This document shows, in pieces, positions 52,208 through 64,000 of a stretch of 64,000 bases of DNA (position 1 is the first letter of the stretch; each line of letters starts with the position of its first letter). Location of the stretch: contig JAEVZA010000122.1 of assembly GCA_023392475.1 (NCBI GenBank), positions 49,305 to 113,304 of the forward strand, read 5' to 3'. The translations under genes and the position numbers were made by a program. The DNA is from Actinomycetes bacterium. GTDB taxonomy: Bacteria > Actinomycetota > Acidimicrobiia > Acidimicrobiales > Microtrichaceae. The notes beneath the pieces are model-generated. The model saw nothing but the letters and a program-made list of their open reading frames with translations. It did no database searches and had not been told where the DNA came from.

Positions 52208-54409
52208 TCAGGTGCAGCCGAGCGTCGCCGGCCGGAACGCCGGGTCGGCGACGAGCACCGGGTCGGTGAAGGTTCGGCGGTCGAGCACGCTCACGTCGGC
52301 CACGGTGACGTGGTCGCCGCCGCGCACCGTCACCGGTACCTCCGTGGTCGCGGCGCGCGGCGTCACGGTGAGGCGGGCCACGCCGTCGCCGTGCGCATCG
52401 AGGTCGACCGGTCGCCCGCCGACCTCGACGGTCGCGCCGGGCGCCGCGGCCACGTGGAGCTGCACCTGCAGCGGGTGCACGTCGCCGTCGAGACGTCGCA
52501 GCGCCACCGAGCCGGCCCCGTCGAACGCCCGACCGGCCGACGAGTACAGGACCGTCCCCCGGTAGCTGACCCCGATCGGGCGGGTGACGAGGTCCCCGGC
52601 GGCCGAGACGACCGAGCGGCCGTGGTCCCGGACGAGCTGCGAGCGCTCCGGCCGGAGGTCCCACCACACCCAGGTGCCGTCGGGGCTGCTGCCGCCGGGT
52701 GCGCCGAGGAGGGCCGTGAGCTCGGACTGCAGCGCGTCGGCGTGCTCGACCAGGTGGTGGTCGCGCTGAACGAGGAGCGCGTCGAACCCCGCGCTGGCGA
52801 CCGCGCGGACGAGCTCGGGGGTCGGCTGGCGGCACCAGCTCATCTGCCAGTCGTCGGCACCGCCGCGGAAGAACCCGCCGCTGAGCCGCAGGTCCGACCC
52901 CACCAGCGACGGCGCGAGGAGCCGCTCCGAGCCGGGGTCGTCGGGGAAGCTCACCACGGGGAGCTCGAACACGCGCCCGCGCGGGCCCAACCGGGACTCG
53001 AGCTGCGCGACGACGGCGCGGTCGGCCGCCGCGCTCGACGCGGCGAGCGCCCGATCGGGCACGCCGAGGCCCTGGTCGAGGACGGCGAGCGCGGCGACGG
53101 CGACCACGACCCGGGTGGCGGTCGTGCGTGAGAGGGACGAGCGGTCGAGCGCCCGCTGCCCGAGCAGCGCCAGCCCGGCGATCGCGGCGACGTACACGAA
53201 CGCGGTCATCCGGCTCCACCCGCGGATCTGCGTGAAGCCCAGCTCCGCCAGGACGAGCCCGAGCCCACCCGACACGGCGAACGCGAGGCCGACGGCCCCG
53301 ACCGCGGCCAGCCGGACCGCGGTGGCGTCGGTCGTGTCCCGCGGGCGGCGCCAGCGTCTGGTCGACACGGCGGCCAGCCACACGAGCCCGGCGAGCGCGG
53401 CGAGACCGAACACGCTCGACACCCGCTCGTCCTGCGCGGTGGCGTCGATCGCGCCGCCGAGGGCGGCGAGGGGCCCGATCGGGTGGTCCGACCGCTCGAC
53501 GAGGAGGTCGACCGGATCGAGCCCGTAGAGGCGGGCGTCGGCGACCGTGCGCTCGATGGCGGTCGACGTCGGTTCGTGCCGCCGCTCGAGCAGCTGCGGC
53601 GCGAGGGACGCCGCTGCCGTCACGCCGATCGCGACCACGACGAGGGCCGGGCCGATCAGCCGCCGGGCGTCGCGCCGTCGCACGGCGGCGGCCACCCCGA
53701 GGCAGCCGACCACGAGCACGGTGAACGTGGCGTAGTAGGAGCTCGAGAGCGCGACCACGACCGACGCCACGCCGGCGAGCGCGATCGATCCCCGTGCCGG
53801 CCACGGTCGCCGGCCCGTGCGATCGAGCGCCCAGCACGCGAGGTAGATGCCGAGCGGCACCGGATAGATCGCGAAGAGGAAGAGGTGCCCGGCGAACACG
53901 GCATCGCTCCAGGCCGGTGCGAGGGCGATGACGATGGCGGCCGCCCCCGCGATCCGCGGCCGGATCCGGAGCCAGCGGAGCACGGCGAACGTGACCGCGG
54001 CCGTCACGACGAGGCCCAGGAGCAGGTAGAGGTTGAGCGCGACGAAGACGTCGCCCGACAGCGCGTCGAGGGCTCGGAGCACCACGACCTGCAGCCGCTC
54101 CATGCCGGTCGGGAACGCCGACCACGACACGCCGGCGCCGGGCGCGCCGAGCTGCGGCGACCTGGTGACCTCGCCGAGGTCGTCCGCGGCCTGGGTCAGG
54201 GCCAGGTGCTGGAACACGTCGCCCCGGTACACGACCGGCTGGTCGAGCGGCCACGGCCGGAACACGACCAGCCCGATCAGGAGCGCGACGCCGGCGACCA
54301 CCAGCACGTGCAGCGGCGAGACGGACCGGTCGCCGGCACCGCGGTCGGGCGGCAGCGGGAGGTCGGCGTCGGCGTCGTGGCGCGCCGGAGCGGTCAGCGT
54401 GTCGCTCAC
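52208..54409 (-). CDS. Large multi-pass membrane protein, GT-C/YfhO-like architecture
   Basis: 733 residues. About 10-11 hydrophobic helices fill residues 30-470, followed by a soluble extracytoplasmic-type C-terminal domain. Early loops have YRGDVFQHL and a position near AFPTGMERL, as often seen in GT-C glycosyltransferase or YfhO-type proteins. The C-terminal part contains beta-rich segments. No catalytic signature can be assigned with confidence. It ends 6 nt from nadA (convergent) and follows uvrA by 91 nt. Confidence 0.6.
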   Translation of the reverse strand: MSDTLTAPARHDADADLPLPPDRGAGDRSVSPLHVLVVAGVALLIGLVVFRPWPLDQPVVYRGDVFQHLALTQAADDLGEVTRSPQLGAPGAGVSWSAFPTGMERLQVVVLRALDALSGDVFVALNLYLLLGLVVTAAVTFAVLRWLRIRPRIAGAAAIVIALAPAWSDAVFAGHLFLFAIYPVPLGIYLACWALDRTGRRPWPARGSIALAGVASVVVALSSSYYATFTVLVVGCLGVAAAVRRRDARRLIGPALVVVAIGVTAAASLAPQLLERRHEPTSTAIERTVADARLYGLDPVDLLVERSDHPIGPLAALGGAIDATAQDERVSSVFGLAALAGLVWLAAVSTRRWRRPRDTTDATAVRLAAVGAVGLAFAVSGGLGLVLAELGFTQIRGWSRMTAFVYVAAIAGLALLGQRALDRSSLSRTTATRVVVAVAALAVLDQGLGVPDRALAASSAAADRAVVAQLESRLGPRGRVFELPVVSFPDDPGSERLLAPSLVGSDLRLSGGFFRGGADDWQMSWCRQPTPELVRAVASAGFDALLVQRDHHLVEHADALQSELTALLGAPGGSSPDGTWVWWDLRPERSQLVRDHGRSVVSAAGDLVTRPIGVSYRGTVLYSSAGRAFDGAGSVALRRLDGDVHPLQVQLHVAAAPGATVEVGGRPVDLDAHGDGVARLTVTPRAATTEVPVTVRGGDHVTVADVSVLDRRTFTDPVLVADPAFRPATLGCT

Positions 54410-54429
54410 GACGTCCCCATCGGCAGGTG

Positions 54430-54452
54430 CCGGGCCGCCGTTGAGGGCCCGG
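54430..54452. terminator. Hairpin downstream of uvrA
   Basis: CCGGGCC, a 9-nt loop and GGCCCGG form a 7-bp stem 49 nt past the uvrA stop. There is no U-run, so it is a weak terminator candidate. Confidence 0.35.
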
Positions 54453-54500
54453 GCGACCCCGATCGTGGTCGGGGGCGCGCCGGGAGCCCCGCGCCGTCGG

Positions 54501-57374
<2,874 letters not shown>

Positions 57375-57597
57375 CGCCGGCTCAGACTAGTCCCCGAACG
57401 TGTGTTCGTGCAGCCGCCTCGCGGGTGGTTCCGTGGTGTCGGGTCGGGTTGCTGCGAGCGGTGACCGGCGGCGCCGCGTCGGGCCCCAGGTCGGTTGCCG
57501 ATCGTCGCCCGGGTCGTCGTCGTCGGCGGGTCGCTGCGCCGGCGGGTCCGCCCGCTCGGGCGATACCCGGATCGGGGGCCGCTGCCATACTGGCGCC

Positions 57598-58692
57598 ATG
57601 TCATCGAGCACCGGGCGGCTGTTCCGCATCACGACGTTCGGTGAGTCCCACGGGGGCGGCGTCGGCGTCGTGATCGACGGCTGCCCGCCCCGGCTCGAGC
57701 TCTCCGCCAAGGACGTGCAGCCCGACCTGGACCGGCGGCGGCCCGGGCAGAGCCGGCTCGTGACGCAGCGCGACGAGGCCGACCAGGTCGAGATCCTGTC
57801 GGGCGTGGCCGACGGCCGGACCCTCGGCTCCCCCATCGCCCTGCTCGTGCGCAACCAGGACGCTCGCTCCGGCGCGTACGACCACCTCGCCGACCTCTAC
57901 CGCCCGTCGCACGCCGACTTCACCACCGAGGCCAAGTACGGCATCCGCGCCGTGGGCGGCGGCGGCCGGGCGTCGGCCCGCGAGACCATCGGGCGGGTCG
58001 CCGCGGGTGCGGTGGCGCGCAAGCTGCTCGCGGAGCGGTTCGGCATCGAGGTGCTGTCCTGGGTGGAGCAGGTGCACGACGTCGTCGCCGACGTGGACGC
58101 CGCCACCGTGACCTTCGATGAGGTCGAGGCCGACCCCACCCGCTGCCCCGATCCGGCCGCCGCCGCGGCGATGACCGAGGCGATCGAGCAGGCGCGGCGT
58201 GACGGCGACTCGCTGGGCGGCGTGGTGCGCTGCGTGGCCCGGAACGTGCCCGCCGGCTGGGGCGAGCCGGTGTTCGACAAGCTCGAGGCGGACCTCGCCA
58301 AGGCCGTGATGAGCCTGCCGGCGACGAAGGGCTTCGAGGTCGGCTCGGGCTTCGGGGCCACGCGCATGACCGGCCGGGAGCACAACGACCCCTTCGTGCC
58401 GGGCGAGGGCGGGCGGCCGCGCACGACGTCGAACCACTCGGGCGGGATCCAGGGCGGGATCTCGAACGGCGAGGACGTGGTGCTCCGGGTGGCCTTCAAG
58501 CCGACGGCGACGATCTCGTCGCCACAGCAGACGGTGACCCGCGACGGCGAGGCGGTGACGCTCGCCGCGACCGGCCGCCACGACCCGTGCGTGCTGCCGC
58601 GTGCGGTGCCGATGGTCGAGGCCGCGGTGCTGCTCGTGCTGGCGGACCACTGGCTCCGCCAGGAGGCCACCGCCGCCGGCGCCCCCGGCTGA
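57598..58692 (+). CDS. aroC: Chorismate synthase
   Basis: 364 residues from ATG 57598. [10 protein letters not shown] is the N-terminal signature; [15 protein letters not shown] and [12 protein letters not shown] follow at the usual places. It uses reduced FMN to make chorismate from EPSP. Other aro genes are not adjacent. It is divergent from uvrA and convergent with the endonuclease-like gene. Confidence 0.96.
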   Translation: MSSSTGRLFRITTFGESHGGGVGVVIDGCPPRLELSAKDVQPDLDRRRPGQSRLVTQRDEADQVEILSGVADGRTLGSPIALLVRNQDARSGAYDHLADLYRPSHADFTTEAKYGIRAVGGGGRASARETIGRVAAGAVARKLLAERFGIEVLSWVEQVHDVVADVDAATVTFDEVEADPTRCPDPAAAAAMTEAIEQARRDGDSLGGVVRCVARNVPAGWGEPVFDKLEADLAKAVMSLPATKGFEVGSGFGATRMTGREHNDPFVPGEGGRPRTTSNHSGGIQGGISNGEDVVLRVAFKPTATISSPQQTVTRDGEAVTLAATGRHDPCVLPRAVPMVEAAVLLVLADHWLRQEATAAGAPG

Positions 58693-58702
58693 GCACCTCT
58701 GC

Positions 58703-58754
58703 CGAACTTGTAGGGATCGGGCGCCAGCAGCGACGCGGGCCTACAGGTTCGGGA
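58703..58754. repeat. 52-bp imperfect palindrome, copy A
   Basis: The left arm CGAACTTGTAGGGATC (58703-58718) and right arm CTACAGGTTCGGGA (58741-58754) nearly match as inverted repeats (CCGAACTTGTAG against CTACAGGTTCGG, 11 of 12). The right arm contains the last codons and the stop of the endonuclease-like gene. Copy B lies at 59751-59802 with the same arms and the same 38-nt offset. Confidence 0.6.
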
Positions 58755-59697
58755 CGACGTCGAGCGGGTGCATGCGCCGGCGCCGGCGGTGGGTCGCCAC
58801 GATGTCGGCGACGACCACGTCGGGGATGTCACGCACCTCGTCGTCGAGCACCCGGATCGTGACCCACCCGGCGCGTGCGGCCGCACGATCGCGTGCCCGG
58901 TCCGTGGCCATCGACTGCTCACGCGCGTGCCAGGTCCGGCCGTCCACCTCGAGGATCAGCGCGACGTCGGGCCAGGCCCGGTCGACGAGGCCCGCACCAG
59001 GCTCCGCGCCCGGGAGCGGGTGCTCCCGCAGCGGCGTCGGCAGGTCGGTCGCCGCCAGCAGCTCGTCGATGCGGCGCTCGACCCGGCTCCGCGGCGCCGC
59101 CTGCCCCGGCGACCGCGCATCCAGCACCTCGTCGAGCACGCGGACGCCGCGACGGCCACGACGGTTGACCTGCCGGAGGACGCGCCCGATCGCGCCGGTG
59201 CTCGTCCGGCGCTCGACGATCGTCAGGTGGTCGATCAACCACGCGAGCCGTCGTGGCGAGAACACCGAGGCGACGTCGACGACCGCCCGCTCGAGCGTGG
59301 TCACCACGAGACCACCCCGCAGCTCGCGGTGCGACGGGTGCAGGTCGCCGACCCGGTGCACCCTGATCCCCGCGTGATCCGCTCGGGATCCCGGTGGCAC
59401 GGACACGGCCACGACGAACGGGACACGCTCCACCCGGTGGGCGTGCAACGCCGACTCGTGGCTCGCCGCGGCGGCCGCTCCCGCCTGCAGCACGGCAGCC
59501 CACGTCGCTTGGAGCGTCGAGGGATGCGCCGCGACGAACCGGTACACCGACGGGTGGATCCGCTCGATGGAGCCCCCCACCGCCTCCCGACCGAGGCGTC
59601 GGCGGTCCACCCCCAGGTCTCGAGCCTGCGTCACGGAGAACACGCCCTGCTGCCGTCGGGCGGTCGCCGCCAGCGCTGCGAGTCGGTCGCGCTCCAC
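58741..59697 (-). CDS. AbiEi-like N-domain plus DUF559-type endonuclease-like protein
   Basis: 318 residues from GTG 59697. The N-terminus (LAATARRQQGVFSVTQARDL) resembles the winged-helix domain of AbiEi-type antitoxins; the middle holds VVTTLERAVVDVASVF; the C-terminus (LILEVDGRTWHAR, then a D..R spaced block) fits the DUF559/Vsr-like nuclease fold. Such fusions are common in actinobacteria and their role is unclear; regulator, mobile nuclease or toxin-antitoxin relic are all possible. It is flanked by two copies of a palindromic repeat, as mobile genes sometimes are. Confidence 0.7.
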   Translation of the reverse strand: MERDRLAALAATARRQQGVFSVTQARDLGVDRRRLGREAVGGSIERIHPSVYRFVAAHPSTLQATWAAVLQAGAAAAASHESALHAHRVERVPFVVAVSVPPGSRADHAGIRVHRVGDLHPSHRELRGGLVVTTLERAVVDVASVFSPRRLAWLIDHLTIVERRTSTGAIGRVLRQVNRRGRRGVRVLDEVLDARSPGQAAPRSRVERRIDELLAATDLPTPLREHPLPGAEPGAGLVDRAWPDVALILEVDGRTWHAREQSMATDRARDRAAARAGWVTIRVLDDEVRDIPDVVVADIVATHRRRRRMHPLDVVPNL

Positions 59698-59750
59698 CGG
59701 TCCACCCGACCAGGTTCGCCACGACCGGCCAACGGGGATCGATCCCCCGT

Positions 59751-59802
59751 CGAACTCGTAGGGATCCGACGTCGACGGCGACCGGGGCCGACAAGTTCGG
59801 GG
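59751..59802. repeat. 52-bp imperfect palindrome, copy B
   Basis: CGAACTCGTAGGGATC (59751-59766) matches copy A at 15 of 16 positions, and CGACAAGTTCGGGG (59789-59802) matches the right arm, again starting 38 nt after the left arm. It lies between the start of the endonuclease-like gene and the end of uvrB. Confidence 0.6.
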
Positions 59803-59831
59803 ATGGGCGAACCCGACGTAGCGGGACGGGG

Positions 59832-61862
59832 TCAGGCGCCGCCGGCGTTGCGGAGCTCGCGCTTGAGCTCCTTCACCTCGTCGCGCAGGCGGGCGGCCTC
59901 CTCGAAGCGGAGATCGGCCGAGGCCTGGTGCATCTCCTCCTCGAGGACCTGCACCAGCGCGCCGAGATCCTGCGGCGGGAGGTCCGCGAACTGCTCGGCC
60001 CGGGCCCGCTCCCCCGGGCGGCGCTTGCGGCGACCGCCGCCCGGGACGGGGGCGCCGTCGGCGCCGCGGAGGTCGGCGAGGATGTCCGTGACCGCCTTCT
60101 GCACCGACGTGGGGTCGATCCCGTGCTCGGCGTTGTACTTCTGCTGCAGGCCGCGACGACGGTTGGTCTCCGAGATCGCCCGGTTCATCGAGTCCGTGAC
60201 CTTGTCGGCGTACATGACGACCTGGCCGTTCACGTTCCGCGCCGCACGCCCGATCATCTGGATCAGCGACGTCTCGGACCGGAGGAAGCCCTCCTTGTCC
60301 GCGTCGAGGATCGCCACGAGCGACACCTCCGGGATGTCCAGGCCCTCCCGCAGCAGGTTGATGCCGACGAGCACGTCGAACTCGCCGAGGCGGAGGTCCC
60401 GGACCAGCTCGATGCGCTGGAGGGTGTCCACCTCGGAGTGCAGGTAGCGGACCCGCACGCCCATCTCGAGCAGGTAGTCGGTGAGGTCCTCGGCCATCTT
60501 CTTGGTGAGCGTGGTGACGAGCACCCGCTCCCCCTTGGTGACCCGGTCGTTGATCTGGGTGAGCAGGTCGTCGGTCTGACCCTTGGTGGGCTTGATCACG
60601 ACCTCGGGGTCGATCAGGCCGGTGGGGCGCACGACCTGCTCGACCACCCGCGACGAGTGCTCGAGCTCCCACGGCCCCGGCGTGGCCGACAGGAAGATGG
60701 TCTGGCCCGCCCGCTGCAGCCACTCCTCGAAGCGGAGGGGTCGGTTGTCGGCCGCCGAGGGCAGACGGAACCCGTGCTCGATCAGCACCTCCTTGCGGGA
60801 GCGGTCGCCCTCGTACTGGCCGTGCAGCTGCGGGATGGTCTGGTGCGACTCGTCGACGATCGTCAGGTAGTCCGACGGGAAGTAGTCGATGAGCGTGCTG
60901 GGCGCCTCGCCGGGGCCACGGCCCTCCATGGGCGCCGAGTAGTTCTCGACCCCGTTGCAGAAGCCCATCTCCCGCAGCATCTCCAGGTCGTACTCGGTGC
61001 GCATGCGGAGGCGCTGGGCCTCGAGGAGCTTGCCCTCCTTCTCGAAGTGGGCGAGGCGCTCCTGGAGCTCGACCTCGATGCGGCCGATCGCGGCCTGCAG
61101 CCGCTCGTCCGACACCACGTAGTGGGTCTTGGCGAAGATCAGCACGTCGTCCAGCTGGTCCACCTTCTCGCCCGTGAGCGGGTCGACCACGCTGATCGCC
61201 TCGACGTCGTCGCCGAACAGCTCGATGCGGACCGCCGTCTCCTCGTAGGCCGGCTGCACCTCGATCACGTCGCCCCGGACCCGGAACTTGCCGCGGCTGA
61301 GGGCCACGTCGTTGCGCTCGTACTGCAGGTGGACGAGCTGGCGGAGCAGGTCGCGCTGGTCGACCACGTCGCCGACGCGCAGCGTGAAGAACCGTGAGGC
61401 GTACTCGTCGGGCGAGCCGAGGCCGTAGATGCAGCTGACCGACGCGACGACGATCGTGTCCCGCCGGGTGAGCAGCGACGACGTGGCCGCGTGGCGCAGG
61501 CGCTCGATCTCGTCGTTCACGGAGGAGTCCTTCTCGATGAAGGTGTCCGTGGTCGCGATGTAGGCCTCGGGTTGGTAGTAGTCGTAGTACGAGACGAAGT
61601 ACTCGACCCGGTTGTTGGGGAAGAACTCCCGGAACTCGTTGGCCAGCTGCGCGGCGAGGCTCTTGTTGGGTGCCAGCACCAGCGTGGGACGCTGCACCTG
61701 CTCGATGGTCCAGGCGATGGTCGCCGACTTGCCGGACCCGGTGATGCCCAGCAGGGTCTGGAACCGCTCGCCGCAGTGGACGCCGTCGGCCAGCGCCTCG
61801 ATGGCCTTGGGCTGGTCGCCCGCCGGCCGGAACTCGCTCTCGACCTTGAACGGCCGGACCAT
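59832..61862 (-). CDS. uvrB: Excinuclease ABC subunit B
   Basis: 676 residues from ATG 61862; upstream codons in frame are possible but the family start fits here. Walker A is GITGSGKSA, the beta-hairpin region includes [11 protein letters not shown], the DEAD-type motif is VDESHQT, and the C-terminal UVR motif lies in [14 protein letters not shown]. It is the damage-verification helicase of excision repair. Confidence 0.97.
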   Translation of the reverse strand: MVRPFKVESEFRPAGDQPKAIEALADGVHCGERFQTLLGITGSGKSATIAWTIEQVQRPTLVLAPNKSLAAQLANEFREFFPNNRVEYFVSYYDYYQPEAYIATTDTFIEKDSSVNDEIERLRHAATSSLLTRRDTIVVASVSCIYGLGSPDEYASRFFTLRVGDVVDQRDLLRQLVHLQYERNDVALSRGKFRVRGDVIEVQPAYEETAVRIELFGDDVEAISVVDPLTGEKVDQLDDVLIFAKTHYVVSDERLQAAIGRIEVELQERLAHFEKEGKLLEAQRLRMRTEYDLEMLREMGFCNGVENYSAPMEGRGPGEAPSTLIDYFPSDYLTIVDESHQTIPQLHGQYEGDRSRKEVLIEHGFRLPSAADNRPLRFEEWLQRAGQTIFLSATPGPWELEHSSRVVEQVVRPTGLIDPEVVIKPTKGQTDDLLTQINDRVTKGERVLVTTLTKKMAEDLTDYLLEMGVRVRYLHSEVDTLQRIELVRDLRLGEFDVLVGINLLREGLDIPEVSLVAILDADKEGFLRSETSLIQMIGRAARNVNGQVVMYADKVTDSMNRAISETNRRRGLQQKYNAEHGIDPTSVQKAVTDILADLRGADGAPVPGGGRRKRRPGERARAEQFADLPPQDLGALVQVLEEEMHQASADLRFEEAARLRDEVKELKRELRNAGGA

Positions 61863-61998
61863 CTTCGGTTCGGCGCGCTTGCGAGTTGCGGTGTTGTCAC
61901 CCACGTGTGCCACGTCGAGCAGGCTACGTCGGGCCTGTGACAGCGGCCCGCTCGCGATCTGTGTGTGGATCCGGACGCGATGTGTCCGGGCGCGACCC

Positions 61999-62613
61999 CT
62001 ATATCCCTGGGCCCTCTGTCGCCGGGAGGGTCTGGATCCAGGCCCAGGCCTTGTCGACCTCGAGCTCCAGCGCCTCGGGGTCGCCGTGGTTGTCGACCAC
62101 GAAGTCGGCCTTGGACAGCCGGTGCTCGCGCGCCATCTGGTTCGCGATCCGGTTGCGGGCGTCCTCCTCGGTGAACCCCCGGTGCTCCACGAGCCGGGCG
62201 ATCGCCACCTCGGGGTCGAGGTCCACCACGATCGTGCCGACCAGCCCGGGCCAGCCGGCCTCGGCGAGCAGCGGGATGTCCAGCACGACCACATGATCGG
62301 TGCCGCGCTGCTCCTCGATGCGGCGCTCGATCTCGGTGTGGACCCGTGGGTGCACGATCGCTCCCAGGTCCGCGAGCGCCTGCGGGTCCGTGAACACCAC
62401 CTGGGCCACCGCGGCCCGGTCGAGCGAGCCGTCCTCGGCCACGATCCCCGACCCGAAGCGCTCCACCATCTCGCCGAACACCTCGGTGCCCGGTTGTTGG
62501 AGCTCCTTGACGATCGCGTCCGCGTCGACGATCACCGCCCCGCGCCGGGCCAGCGACGCCGACACCGACGACTTGCCCGCTCCGATCCCACCCGTCAGTC
62601 CGACCAGCAGCAC
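61999..62613 (-). CDS. coaE: Dephospho-CoA kinase
   Basis: 204 residues from GTG 62613; the longer frame to 62796 lacks similarity. The P-loop is [12 protein letters not shown] at the N-terminus, DADAIVKEL follows, and [12 protein letters not shown] is the CoaE strand motif. It catalyses the last step of CoA synthesis. It lies 136 nt upstream of uvrB on the same strand. Confidence 0.95.
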   Translation of the reverse strand: MLLVGLTGGIGAGKSSVSASLARRGAVIVDADAIVKELQQPGTEVFGEMVERFGSGIVAEDGSLDRAAVAQVVFTDPQALADLGAIVHPRVHTEIERRIEEQRGTDHVVVLDIPLLAEAGWPGLVGTIVVDLDPEVAIARLVEHRGFTEEDARNRIANQMAREHRLSKADFVVDNHGDPEALELEVDKAWAWIQTLPATEGPGI

Positions 62614-62790
62614 GCCGCGGAACCTACCGGACACGAGCGCCCCCGCCCGCCACGGCGACCCGGTCCGAGGGGTTCTGAGGAATTTCCCAAAGTCCGGACG
62701 ATCGGCTGCCGATGGATGGACGACCGACGACCCCGCTGGGAACCAGCGCTCACCCAACCAACCGACCTTCGACCCTCGGGACGATCCTCC

Positions 62791-64000
62791 ATGCACACCG
62801 CGCCGCCGGGAGATCAGATCTCACCAACCGATCCGCCACCGCAGCCGGAGGGTCGCGCGCCCAGACAGAGCACCGGTGTGGTCGATCGGCTGCGCGACCG
62901 CCTGCGGCGGGACCTGCGCGAGGCGCTCATCGACCCGTCGCAGCAGCCCACGGGCGACTTCGACATCGTCGCCCAGCAGCTGCCGAGCATGGGCGTCGAC
63001 CGGGTGGCCAGCTTCAACAGCCTGATCACGGCCATGCGCCTGGCCACCACGGCCATCTCGCTGCTGCTCGTCGCCAGCCGGCTGGACCAGTTCGGCAACT
63101 CGGTGAAGGTCTGGACGGCCGTCATCGTCAGCTACGCGATCTTCCGGGCGTTCCGCCCGATCCGCTACGAGAACGACCTGCAGTCGCTCCTGCGGGTGCT
63201 CGCCGAGGTCGCGCTGCACGTCGCCGCCGTCGTGATGACCGGCTACTGGCAGTCGCCGCTGATCTTCACGCTCCTCACGGCGGTCACCGTCGCCGGCCTC
63301 GCCCGGGGCTTCGGCTTCTCGATCCGGATCGCGGTCGTCACGATCCTCGCCGTCAGCTTCCCCTACATCCTCGAGTCGACCGACCAGCGGGAGGCGTTCC
63401 TGCAGTCCGCGGCGTGGGGCGGGATCGTCATGCTGGTGGCGCTCATCGCCGGCTACGCCCGCCGCATCTCCGGCGAGGCGGACCGCGAGCGCGAGCTGGC
63501 GATGGACCGGCTCAGCCGGCTGTCGGACGCCAACGCGCTCCTGTACTCGCTGCACCGGGTCACCCAGACGCTGCCGGCGTCGCTCGACCTCGGCGACGTC
63601 CTCGACTCCACGCTCAGCCGCATGAAGTCGCTCGTCGCGTACGACAGCGTCGCCGTGCTGCTGTTCGACGAGACCGACGGCCACTGGGAGGTCGTGCGGC
63701 ACCAGGGCCTGCACGTGCCGGCCCGCCTGGGTCCCACCGAGCTGCCCCTCGGCCTCAAGCAGGCGATCACCGAGAGCCGGCCGATCTACGTCGCCGACCT
63801 CCAGCAGGACGGACCCGGCCTGTCGGACCGCTCCGGCTCGGGCATCTACACCGTGCTGTCGGCCCGCGGCGCCATCATCGGCCTGCTGGCGATCGAGCAC
63901 AGCGACTTCGAGCACTTCACGTCCCGCGACGTGGAGCTCATCGAGGGCTTCGTCGCCCCCGCCTCGCTCGCCCTCGACAACGCCCGGTGGTTCGCCCGCC
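62791..64000 (+). CDS. GAF-domain membrane sensor protein (partial, probable histidine kinase)
   Basis: About 403 residues are visible from the ATG at 62791, open at the window edge. After a hydrophilic N-terminus there are five to six hydrophobic helices (roughly residues 80-220), then a linker helix (ELAMDRLSRLSDANALL), then a GAF domain (SLVAYDSVAVLLFDE to ASLALDNARWF). This layout is that of GAF-type sensor kinases or phosphatase/cyclase regulators; the effector domain is missing, so the class is not certain. It is divergent from coaE. Confidence 0.8.
   Translation, partial: MHTAPPGDQISPTDPPPQPEGRAPRQSTGVVDRLRDRLRRDLREALIDPSQQPTGDFDIVAQQLPSMGVDRVASFNSLITAMRLATTAISLLLVASRLDQFGNSVKVWTAVIVSYAIFRAFRPIRYENDLQSLLRVLAEVALHVAAVVMTGYWQSPLIFTLLTAVTVAGLARGFGFSIRIAVVTILAVSFPYILESTDQREAFLQSAAWGGIVMLVALIAGYARRISGEADRERELAMDRLSRLSDANALLYSLHRVTQTLPASLDLGDVLDSTLSRMKSLVAYDSVAVLLFDETDGHWEVVRHQGLHVPARLGPTELPLGLKQAITESRPIYVADLQQDGPGLSDRSGSGIYTVLSARGAIIGLLAIEHSDFEHFTSRDVELIEGFVAPASLALDNARWFAR

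Overview
This 64 kb window is from a high-GC actinobacterium. The core gene order on the right (uvrB, uvrA, uvrC, rapZ, yvcK, gap, pgk, tpiA, secG), the abundance of GTG starts and the density of TetR, P450 and Baeyer-Villiger genes fit an Acidimicrobiia-like lineage. That placement is inference; no rRNA is present to confirm it.

The window has two halves. Positions 1 to about 38,870 are accessory. At its right edge sit a MobF relaxase (33659-36178), an 858-nt palindrome-rich stretch that may be an origin of transfer, a small ORF, and a serine recombinase interrupted by one frameshift. The recombinase reading frame runs into the 3' end of a tRNA-Leu(GAG) gene (38873-38959). The simplest reading is an integrative mobilizable or conjugative element docked at this tRNA, with its left end outside the window. 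Positions 38,960-64,000 are chromosomal core: PPK2, a DAG-kinase-like protein, PAP2, secG, glycolysis genes, yvcK, rapZ, uvrC, nadA, uvrA, aroC, uvrB, coaE and a truncated sensor protein.

The accessory half carries an oxidative catabolic programme built from repeated parts. There are four P450s (one resembling CYP142 steroid side-chain hydroxylases, one frameshifted), two Baeyer-Villiger monooxygenases each followed by an N-acyl-D-amino-acid-deacylase-type amidohydrolase, and a Rieske oxygenase. There are also two enoyl-CoA hydratases, two SDRs, a zinc alcohol dehydrogenase, two HSL-type esterases, two orphan branched-chain-amino-acid-type binding lipoproteins and four TetR regulators. Three intact members, plus one decayed member, of the PF10118 family carry a diiron-like E...ExxH...E...ExxH pattern. 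Two of the intact ones are linked to regulators or P450s and one sits between two paralogous multi-pass membrane proteins.

The strongest new signal is regulatory. Five intergenic sites (13964, 14044, 16627, 18347, 25573) carry one palindrome, TCATACA-N13-TGTATGA, always with exactly 13 bases between the arms. They precede the PF10118/membrane operon, the PF10118-hydratase pair, the TetR/SDR pair, the hydratase/CYP142-like pair and the BVMO operon/esterase pair. This ties about 15 kb into one regulon, probably controlled by the TetR at 15966-16574. A separate palindrome (TTTACACT-N10-AGTGTAAA) controls the PF10118-P450/TetR divergon on the left, and tandem TGAC-N4-GTCA sites lie before the right-hand P450/ADH/esterase operon.

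Several single-base lesions (in one PF10118 gene, one P450 and the recombinase) fall mostly at short homopolymers, so decay and assembly error cannot be told apart from sequence alone. In the core half, whiA is absent from its usual place between yvcK and gap, and an endonuclease-like gene is flanked by two copies of a 52-bp imperfect palindrome.
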